Source of the DNA: Chthoniobacterales bacterium
GTDB lineage: Bacteria > Verrucomicrobiota > Verrucomicrobiia > Chthoniobacterales > UBA10450
Direction of reading: 5' to 3'
Assembly (NCBI GenBank): GCA_013695925.1
Contig: JACCZO010000113.1
Location: 1-6,743 of the forward strand
Length of the DNA: 6,743 nt
Part shown: in pieces, positions 1-4,754 of the stretch
Layout of the letters: each line of letters begins with the position of its first letter
How positions within the stretch are numbered: position 1 is the stretch's first letter
Position numbers and translations under genes: made by a program
The notes under the pieces: model-generated
The model's input: the letters and a program-made list of their open reading frames with translations, nothing else
What the model was told of the DNA's origin: nothing
The model's database searches: none

Positions 1-2
1 TC

Positions 3-713
3 TCAGATCGTCGTGAGGTAGTATGGCAACATGTCGCGCCAGTAATTCCAGTCGTGCCCGCACCATTTGCGATCATCGAACCAGTGGCGGATGCCTTTCT
101 CGTTCAAAAGCGCGCTCAACCGGAGGCTTTCGTGCCGGGTATTATCCCATTCGCCGGTCCCGATGATGATTCCCATGTGATTGAATCGCCAGGTGTCGGG
201 CATGTTCGGGAGATACTGGTAGGGGCTGTTGGAATAAATATTTTCCTCGTGGTAGCCGTCGAAAAAATCGCTGATCTCGAACGCGCCGCTCAGGCTGATG
301 AGATGGCTGACAAGATCCGGATGGCGAAAGGCGATGTTGGCCGCGTGATAAGCGCCGAGGCTCGCGCCGCAGACCGCGACCCGGTGACAATTGGCTTCGC
401 GCCGCGCGAAATCCATCACGTCGTGCACGATGACGTTTTCGTAGGCGTTATGGGTCCGCATCCGATCGGCCGGGTGAATGGATTTGTTGTAGAAGCTTTC
501 GAGATCGATCGCGTCCGGGCAATAGATGGTGACGTGGCCGGTCTCGACGAACTCAGCGCAGGCGTCGACCAGGTTGAAATCTTTACACTGACGGAAATTG
601 CCAAAAGAAGTCGGGAAGAGAATGAGGGGGAGCCCGCCGCCGTTGCCGAAAACGAGCATCTCGAAATCGCGGTTCAAATGCGGGGTGAACCAGCGGAGAT
701 AACGTTCGTTCAT
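3..713 (-). CDS. COG4947-like esterase (alpha/beta-hydrolase), 236 aa
   Basis: This is a complete 236-residue protein with an ATG start at 713-711 and a TGA stop at 5-3. It looks like a single-domain cytoplasmic alpha/beta-hydrolase of the putative-esterase type, and no signal peptide is visible. The nucleophile elbow GASLG spans residues 116-120 with Ser118 as probable nucleophile. Asp190 in GTGEWD and His220 in CGHDW are in the right order and spacing to complete the triad. The N-terminal stretch around residues 1-40 (RWFTPHLNRDFEMLVFG, then LILFPTS) is typical of this family as I remember it. The substrate cannot be read from the sequence, and small carboxylic esters are only a family-level guess. 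It is transcribed away from a second, unrelated-looking hydrolase that starts at 829. There is no convincing Shine-Dalgarno upstream (the 17 bases before the ATG are pyrimidine and GC rich). The fold and triad are well supported; the exact function is unknown. Confidence 0.88.
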   Translation of the reverse strand: MNERYLRWFTPHLNRDFEMLVFGNGGGLPLILFPTSFGNFRQCKDFNLVDACAEFVETGHVTIYCPDAIDLESFYNKSIHPADRMRTHNAYENVIVHDVMDFARREANCHRVAVCGASLGAYHAANIAFRHPDLVSHLISLSGAFEISDFFDGYHEENIYSNSPYQYLPNMPDTWRFNHMGIIIGTGEWDNTRHESLRLSALLNEKGIRHWFDDRKWCGHDWNYWRDMLPYYLTTI

Positions 714-828
714 GCGCGAGGCCGAATAAAAGCGAGGGCTGGCAGGTTGGCGATGCTAAATTTCGGCGCCTGGGAGCGACCTATGGAGTTTGCGCAGACG
801 ATTCTCCTCGCCGATAAAACCGGCTTTG

Positions 829-1689
829 ATGGACGAAAAGCACACTTTAACCGGCAACATCCAGTCGCATCCGCAATTCAAGGCGCGCATCCTGAGGAAT
901 CGGCGCGATGTGCAGGTTTACCTGCCGCCCGACTACCGGCGCTCCCGGGAACGCCGCTACCCGGTGCTCTACCTGCACGACGGGCAAAATGTCTTCGACG
1001 CCGCCACGTCCTTTGCCGGCGTGGAATGGGGGGCGGACGAATCGGCCGAGCGCCTGACGAAGAAGCGCCTGATCGAGCCAGTCATTATCGTGGCGGTGGC
1101 GAACATCGGCGAGAAACGCATTCATGAATATGCGCCGACCTGTGGCGTGATCGAGACGACGGCTTCGCGGAAAAAACGCAGCCGCGGCCTGCTGAGAAAG
1201 TACGGGTGCTTTTTGCGCGACGAGCTCAAGCCTTTCATCGATCGCACCTACCGGACGCGCCCGGAAGCGGAATTCACCGGCCTGGGCGGGTCGTCGTTAG
1301 GCGGACTTGCCACTCTCATCCTCGGGCTCTGGTTTCCGCAGACCTTTAACCGGCTTGCGGTTATGTCCCCCTCGATCTGGTGGGATGATTGCGCGATCTA
1401 CCGGATCCTCGAGAAGGGAAAAGGGAAACCGCCGCTCAAGATCTGGCTCGACACCGGGACGAGTGAGCCCGGCTGGGAACGGGCGCGAGAGCTGCGCAAC
1501 CGGCTGGTCGAGCGAGGCTTGCGGGTAGATGACGACCTGCGATACACCGAGGTAGAAGGGGGCGATCACAGTGAAGGCGCATGGGCGGCGCGCTTCGAGG
1601 CGGTGCTGCGTTTCCTTTATCCGCCCCTTCCGCCCGGGGCGAAGGAACCGCTGCCGCACCCTCCGGTGCTTGAGCCGGCGCTTCGTTAG
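829..1689 (+). CDS. Enterochelin-esterase-like alpha/beta-hydrolase, 286 aa
   Basis: This is a serine hydrolase of the putative-esterase/Fes C-terminal type (COG2382-like). From the ATG at 829 the protein has 286 residues. Residues 7-35 (LTGNIQSHPQF to VYLPPDY) and 44-57 (YPVLYLHDGQNVFD) are the characteristic N-terminal strands of the family. The nucleophile elbow is GSSLG at 154-158 (Ser156). Asp208 in WLDTGTSEP and His247 in GGDHSE are the likely remaining triad residues. The in-frame TTG at 790 would add 13 basic residues with no family resemblance, so I prefer 829, although neither start has a clear ribosome-binding site. No secretion signal is seen. No siderophore genes are nearby, so hydrolysis of enterobactin-like compounds should not be assumed; relatives also act on other esters. 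The C-terminal tail (265-286) is proline rich and probably disordered. The TAG stop overlaps the accA stop on the other strand. Confidence 0.88.
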   Translation: MDEKHTLTGNIQSHPQFKARILRNRRDVQVYLPPDYRRSRERRYPVLYLHDGQNVFDAATSFAGVEWGADESAERLTKKRLIEPVIIVAVANIGEKRIHEYAPTCGVIETTASRKKRSRGLLRKYGCFLRDELKPFIDRTYRTRPEAEFTGLGGSSLGGLATLILGLWFPQTFNRLAVMSPSIWWDDCAIYRILEKGKGKPPLKIWLDTGTSEPGWERARELRNRLVERGLRVDDDLRYTEVEGGDHSEGAWAARFEAVLRFLYPPLPPGAKEPLPHPPVLEPALR

Positions 1690-2663
1690 GCGCCGTTCTT
1701 CGTTTTCGGTTCGGCGAAGTTGCCGAGCTTGCGGAATTTCGCGTAGCGCTCCTTGAGCAGCTCGTCGATCGGCGTTTCCAAGGCGAGCTTCAGGTTCCGG
1801 CGCAGCGCTCCACCGAGATTCGCGGCCGCCAGATCGTGATCGCGATGCGCGCCGCCCTCGGGTTCCGGCACCACCTCGTCGACCACGCCGAGCTTCATCA
1901 GGTCGTGCGAAGTGAGCTTGAGCGCCTCGGCCGCTTCCGGTGCGTGCTTGCGATCTTTCCACAAAATGGCGGAGCAGGCTTCCGGGCTGATGACCGAATA
2001 ATAGGCGTTCTCGAGAATGAGGACGCGATCGGCCACGCCGATTCCGAGTGCGCCGCCGGAACCGCCTTCGCCAATCACGCAAGCGATGATCGGGACGCGC
2101 AGCACCATCATTTCCCGAAGGTTGACCGCGATCGCCTCGGCGATATGGCGTTCTTCCGAACCGATGCCGGGATAGGCGCCGGGGGTATCGATCAACGCGA
2201 TCACCGGGAGCTGAAATTTTTCTCCGAGCCGCATGATGCGCAGCGCCTTGCGATAACCTTCCGGATAAGCGGAGCCGAAATTGCGCATCACGTTTTCCTT
2301 CGTATCGCGCCCCTTTTGTTGCGTGACCATCACGCAACGCTGCTGGCCGAGCTTGGCCAGCCCGCAAGGCATCGCCTTGTCGTCGCCGAAAACGCGGTCA
2401 CCGTGGAGCTCCACCCATTCGGTGAAACAGCGGCCGATGTAATCGAGCGCGAACGGTCGCTGCACATGGCGGGCGATCTGGACCCGCTGCCAGGCGGTCA
2501 GATTATCGTAAATCTGCCGGCGAGTTTCGCGGATCTTCAGTTCCATCGATTCCACTTCTGAATCGAAATCGATCGAGTGTTTGTCGGAGTGCGACTTGAG
2601 TTCCTGAAGCCGGCGCTGCAGCTCAAAGATCGGCTTTTCAAAGTCGAGCGGTTGCGAATCCAT
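1686..2663 (-). CDS. accA: Acetyl-CoA carboxylase carboxyltransferase subunit alpha
   Basis: AccA pairs with AccD to form the carboxyltransferase that moves CO2 from carboxybiotin to acetyl-CoA, giving malonyl-CoA, the first committed step of fatty acid synthesis in the cytoplasm. The 325-residue length is close to the roughly 320 usual for the family. The N-terminal helical region (about 1-65) is followed by the crotonase-like core. Recognisable blocks are GRDTKENVMRNFGSAYPEG (118-136), IDTPGAYPGIGSEER (158-172), VIGEGGSGGALGIG (196-209, oxyanion/CoA-binding glycines), and YSVISPEACSAILWKD (222-237). The C-terminal EPEGGAHRD (267-275) is also typical. It is probably the last gene of a four-gene minus-strand operon, 48 bp after the LysM-protein gene. 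accD is not in this window. The upstream sequence has no strong Shine-Dalgarno. The terminal residues (KTKNGA) are a variable tail. Confidence 0.97.
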   Translation of the reverse strand: MDSQPLDFEKPIFELQRRLQELKSHSDKHSIDFDSEVESMELKIRETRRQIYDNLTAWQRVQIARHVQRPFALDYIGRCFTEWVELHGDRVFGDDKAMPCGLAKLGQQRCVMVTQQKGRDTKENVMRNFGSAYPEGYRKALRIMRLGEKFQLPVIALIDTPGAYPGIGSEERHIAEAIAVNLREMMVLRVPIIACVIGEGGSGGALGIGVADRVLILENAYYSVISPEACSAILWKDRKHAPEAAEALKLTSHDLMKLGVVDEVVPEPEGGAHRDHDLAAANLGGALRRNLKLALETPIDELLKERYAKFRKLGNFAEPKTKNGA

Positions 2664-2711
2664 GATGATCTAAACCGGGAATCGTGAATTTAACGGATGA
2701 CGCTTCACGGT

Positions 2712-3551
2712 TCACTGCACAATCGTGACAGCCGTTTTCGGGTTTACAAGGCTGCTCAATTCTTCCACTTCGGAAGCCGCCATGCCGAAACCCTCGCCGG
2801 GCGGCGGAATATCGAGGATCTGGTGGGCATCATCCGGTTCGGAATAAATCACGTAACCGGGCGTGGCAAGCCGGATCCAGCGCGTGCTGTTGAGGAATTG
2901 CGGGCTCGCCAGGCCGACGCGTTTACCGTTCTTCCAGGCCATGATCTCGGCCACGCGGGTGTTGATTTTTGCCGGCGGATTGCCGGGCAGTTTCTCATCC
3001 AGAATGTGATACCGCTTAAAGAAATGATCGCGATCGAGCAGATAGAGGAGCTTGGCGTTGCGCTGGATGAGGACGGAAAATTCCGGGCGCGAGAGGTGTA
3101 ATTTCTGTCCGATCCGGAGCATCGTGCCGCTCAGGTTATTGGTCCGCATGATCAATTCCGGCGTCGTCTTGAACTTGCTCGCGATCCGTGCCAGCACGTC
3201 CCCGCTGCGCACCGTGTATTCCTCCTTTTCCGGCGCCGGATAATCGGAGAGGAGGATGCGGACGTTCGCTTCACCGAGCAGGTCCTGCGCTTCGCCGACA
3301 TGCAGGCCGCTGGGATATTTTTGGATAAAAGCCGTGAGCGCGGCGCGCGCCTCGAGCAGCTTGCCTTCGTTCTTCAATTTTTCTGCCGCTTTGAATTCCG
3401 GCAGGCTGATATCCGGCGTCGGGACCGGCGTGGCGACCGCTTTGCGCTCCGCGCGCATGACCATTTCCGGACGGATAAAGATCTTGTAACTAAAGAGCGC
3501 GGCGCCGCCGAAAATCAACACGGCGAGCAGCAAAGCGAACAACCATTTCAT
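2712..3551 (-). CDS. Membrane-anchored LysM protein with degenerate L,D-transpeptidase-like domain
   Basis: This 279-residue protein probably acts at the cell wall. Residues 1-27 form a signal-anchor (MKWLFALLLAVLIFGGAALF, followed by a basic stretch), which exports the rest outside the cytoplasmic membrane. Residues about 50-105 form paired helices resembling a TPR-like repeat (FKAAEKLKNEGKLLEARAAL). Residues 111-154 are a LysM domain (EYTVRSGDVLARIASKF, ending IGQKLHL), a peptidoglycan-binding module. Residues 157-279 follow the pattern of a YkuD L,D-transpeptidase: a start like FSVLIQRNAKLLYLLD and an end like EVEELSSLV plus AVTIV. However, the IHGT histidine position reads IYSE (235-238) and the SHGC-I-R motif position reads EGFGM (253-257), so the catalytic His and Cys appear absent. 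It is therefore more likely a wall-binding or scaffold protein than an active cross-linking enzyme. The YkuD assignment is by eye; LysM and the membrane anchor are firm. It lies between the DUF2007 gene (63 bp upstream) and accA (48 bp downstream). Confidence 0.85.
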   Translation of the reverse strand: MKWLFALLLAVLIFGGAALFSYKIFIRPEMVMRAERKAVATPVPTPDISLPEFKAAEKLKNEGKLLEARAALTAFIQKYPSGLHVGEAQDLLGEANVRILLSDYPAPEKEEYTVRSGDVLARIASKFKTTPELIMRTNNLSGTMLRIGQKLHLSRPEFSVLIQRNAKLLYLLDRDHFFKRYHILDEKLPGNPPAKINTRVAEIMAWKNGKRVGLASPQFLNSTRWIRLATPGYVIYSEPDDAHQILDIPPPGEGFGMAASEVEELSSLVNPKTAVTIVQ

Positions 3552-3614
3552 CGAGCAATCGAGGGCCGGCTTCTCGCGCCACGGCCTGCCGCCAGGACGA
3601 AGATCGCTGGGCGA

Positions 3615-4073
3615 CTAACTGCGATCGCCTGAACCTTCGCTTTCCGGGCCGGAAAAAAACCGGTTCCAAAAACGGTAGCGCGGAAGTTCCGGTTCATTCA
3701 TCCAGGTAAAATGGCAATCCTGACAATAGAATTCCTTTGGAAAAATCTTGAGCGCGAAAAGAATCCCAGCGAGCGCCGGGGTCAGGAATTTGCGCGTCAG
3801 TTGGGGGTATTCGATCCGGGGCGAATTGCATTGCGGACAACGGAGCGCGCCGATCTCGGGATCGGCTGCTTCCCATTCCACCAGCAGGGCCTGGGCCCGA
3901 TCGAAATCTTCCTCCGCAACCATCACCTTGGCGTTGGCCTGCGGCTTGGACATGAAGGCGAAGGTCTGAAGGTTGGCTTCGTTATGCAGATCGGCCTTCA
4001 CCCCGGCCTCCTGCAATCTCTCCTTCAGTCGTTTCGCCTTTGCCGGCTCGTTGTAGGTCGCGATCGTCACCAT
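3615..4073 (-). CDS. DUF2007-domain protein with C-terminal zinc ribbon, 152 aa
   Basis: This is a small, probably cytoplasmic protein of unknown function. Residues 1-67 match the DUF2007 pattern (called putative signal-transducing protein in Pfam, without a proven role). They begin VTIATYNEPAKAKRLKERL, contain an AGV-x-A-x-L-x-NE segment, and end KVMVAEEDFDRAQALL. The second half carries two cysteine pairs, CPQC at 79-82 and CQDC at 117-120, which would make a four-cysteine zinc ribbon. Between them residues 96-111 are hydrophobic (FLTPALAGILFALKIF), either a buried strand/helix or a short membrane-contacting segment. The C-terminus is rich in Gly, Ser and Glu and is likely disordered. The ATG at 4073 has only a weak purine stretch (GGGCAG) upstream. 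It is the second gene of the presumed minus-strand operon, 41 bp after the DUF420 gene. I would not assign a partner or ligand beyond a probable bound metal. Confidence 0.83.
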   Translation of the reverse strand: MVTIATYNEPAKAKRLKERLQEAGVKADLHNEANLQTFAFMSKPQANAKVMVAEEDFDRAQALLVEWEAADPEIGALRCPQCNSPRIEYPQLTRKFLTPALAGILFALKIFPKEFYCQDCHFTWMNEPELPRYRFWNRFFSGPESEGSGDRS

Positions 4074-4114
4074 AATCTGCCCGAGTTCGTTGGGCGTGCC
4101 TGATCAAACATCAA

Positions 4115-4558
4115 CTAGCGCCCGAGTGCAAGACTGGCCGGCGGGAACCATTGGTAGAGGATGAAATAAACCAGCACCCCGGTGACCGAGACGTAAAGCC
4201 AGATCGGCATCGTCCATTTCGCGATCCGCCGGTGTCGATCCCAGCGCCGTCGAAAGACCGGGATCAGGGTCAGAATTACCAGCGGCAGAGTGACGAAGGC
4301 GAGGAGGATATGGGAGGCAAGCATCGGGAAATAAAACCACGCGATCAGCCCGGTGTAGCCGGAGGATTTTTCGCCGACGTGCGCGTGATAGACGAGGTAG
4401 CCGGTGAGAAAGAGCGCAGAGGAAACCAGCGCCGTGATCATGCAGGCGATGTGCTGGCGCCAAAACCCGCGCCGGATAAACCACCAGCCTAACGAGATGA
4501 AGATGGTGCTGATGGCGTTCAACGAAGCGTTGACGGCGGGCAGGTCGGAAATGGCCAT
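4115..4558 (-). CDS. DUF420 family integral membrane protein, 147 aa
   Basis: From the ATG at 4558 this is a 147-residue membrane protein with about four transmembrane helices (roughly 8-28, 37-57, 74-100 and 117-136). It carries DUF420 hallmarks: DLPAVNASLN near the N-terminus, then RRGFWRQHIACM, YLVYHAHVG, ASHILLA, DRHRRIAKWTMPIWLYVSVTG and the final VYFILYQW. His36, His58, His60, His83 and His109 sit at or near helix ends and could bind heme or metal. DUF420 members such as staphylococcal CtaM are needed to build heme-copper oxidase, and the family often lies beside sco/cox genes, but no such gene is visible here. A longer reading from a TTG at 4588 would add ten residues encoded partly by the 7-bp tandem repeat, which I regard as an artefact. 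Neither start has a good Shine-Dalgarno. It is the first gene of the presumed operon running through accA. Confidence 0.9.
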   Translation of the reverse strand: MAISDLPAVNASLNAISTIFISLGWWFIRRGFWRQHIACMITALVSSALFLTGYLVYHAHVGEKSSGYTGLIAWFYFPMLASHILLAFVTLPLVILTLIPVFRRRWDRHRRIAKWTMPIWLYVSVTGVLVYFILYQWFPPASLALGR

Positions 4559-4572
4559 GGGCTTTGCGGGAG

Positions 4573-4607
4573 AACGTTCAACGTTCAACGTTCAACGTTC
4601 AACGTTT
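4573..4607. repeat. Five-unit 7-bp tandem repeat (AACGTTC)
   Basis: Four exact units of AACGTTC occupy 4573-4579, 4580-4586, 4587-4593 and 4594-4600, followed by AACGTTT at 4601-4607. Each unit contains the 6-bp palindrome AACGTT, so the array reads almost the same on both strands and single strands could fold or pair with each other. It begins 15 bp upstream of the preferred DUF420 start and lies between that gene and the divergent AsmA-like gene. Because the period is seven, gain or loss of a unit would shift reading phase. Similar heptamer arrays are known from cyanobacteria as short tandemly repeated repetitive sequences. Whether this one has any role in expression is unknown. Confidence 0.97.
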
Positions 4608-4624
4608 CAATGAAGCCATGTAGA

Positions 4625-4643
4625 CGCTTCGCTCTGCGAAGCG
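4625..4643. repeat. Left REP-type hairpin (8-bp stem, TCT loop)
   Basis: CGCTTCGC at 4625-4632 is perfectly complementary to GCGAAGCG at 4636-4643, leaving a three-base TCT loop. Its first three bases are shared with the outer inverted arm, so the hairpin and the full-length outer stem compete for 4625-4627. Confidence 0.93.
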
Positions 4644-4693
4644 CGGGTCTGCGCCGCGCTCGCCGGTGCAGCTCGGAAACCATACCAGTCTCG

Positions 4694-4712
4694 CGCCTCC
4701 CAGAGGGAGGCG
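4694..4712. repeat. Right REP-type hairpin (8-bp stem, AGA loop)
   Basis: CGCCTCCC at 4694-4701 pairs perfectly with GGGAGGCG at 4705-4712 around an AGA loop. Read on the opposite strand it is the same unit as the left hairpin, with two stem pairs replaced by different Watson-Crick pairs. The AGA loop is complementary to the TCT loop of the left hairpin. Confidence 0.93.
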
Positions 4713-4744
4713 TCTACAGGCTTGAATTCCCCCGCACTACCCTT

Positions 4745-4748
4745 AGGA
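4745..4748 (+). promoter_or_regulatory. Ribosome-binding site of the AsmA-like gene
   Basis: AGGA lies six bases before the ATG at 4755. This is the clearest Shine-Dalgarno match in the window, and it fixes the start of the large plus-strand gene just outside the repeat element. Confidence 0.7.
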
Positions 4749-4754
4749 ATCTGC

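Larger units (their letters stand above)
4613..4723. repeat. REPIN-like inverted pair of hairpin units (111 bp)
   Basis: Two 25-nt units face each other at 4619-4643 and (inverted) 4694-4718, with a 50-bp spacer. TGTAGACGC at 4619-4627 is complementary to GCGTCTACA at 4710-4718. Beyond a single unpaired A at 4618, AAGCC (4613-4617) pairs with GGCTT (4719-4723). Each unit also makes its own 8-bp hairpin with a 3-nt loop. The units agree at 21 of 25 positions, and the four differences form two compensated base pairs. This is the layout of a REPIN: two inverted REP-type repeats that move as a unit with a RAYT transposase encoded elsewhere. No transposase is in the window. The element sits between the heptamer array and the AsmA-like gene. 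A noncoding structured-RNA role is an alternative. The repeat structure is certain; the REPIN identity is inference. Confidence 0.75.

Noticed and set aside
714..828. Promoter search in the gap between the divergent esterases
   Set aside because: Scattered A/T-rich bits such as GAATAAAA and CTAAATTT exist, but no -35/-10 pair with credible spacing on either strand.
54..1127. A 357-codon open frame on the plus strand
   Set aside because: It runs antisense to the 3-713 esterase and then overlaps the start of the 829-1689 hydrolase in another frame; its translation has no recognisable domain and looks like a GC-rich shadow.
1626..1645. Possible terminator hairpin (CCTTC...GAAGG around a GCC/GGC core)
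   Set aside because: The stem lies inside the esterase coding region, has a bulge and is not followed by a T run, so it is probably just GC-rich coding sequence.
1691..1716. CGCCG/CGGCG inverted repeat at the convergent gene ends
   Set aside because: Only five pairs with a 16-base loop and no proper T tract on either strand; too weak to call a bidirectional terminator.
1297..2367. A 356-codon open frame on the minus strand
   Set aside because: It spans parts of two well-supported genes (the esterase in antisense and accA in another frame) and its translation is arginine rich and low in complexity, typical of a shadow frame.
2683..2709. CGTGAA/TTCACG inverted repeat in the 48-bp gap before accA
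   Set aside because: A six-base stem with a 15-base loop is expected by chance and has no supporting feature.
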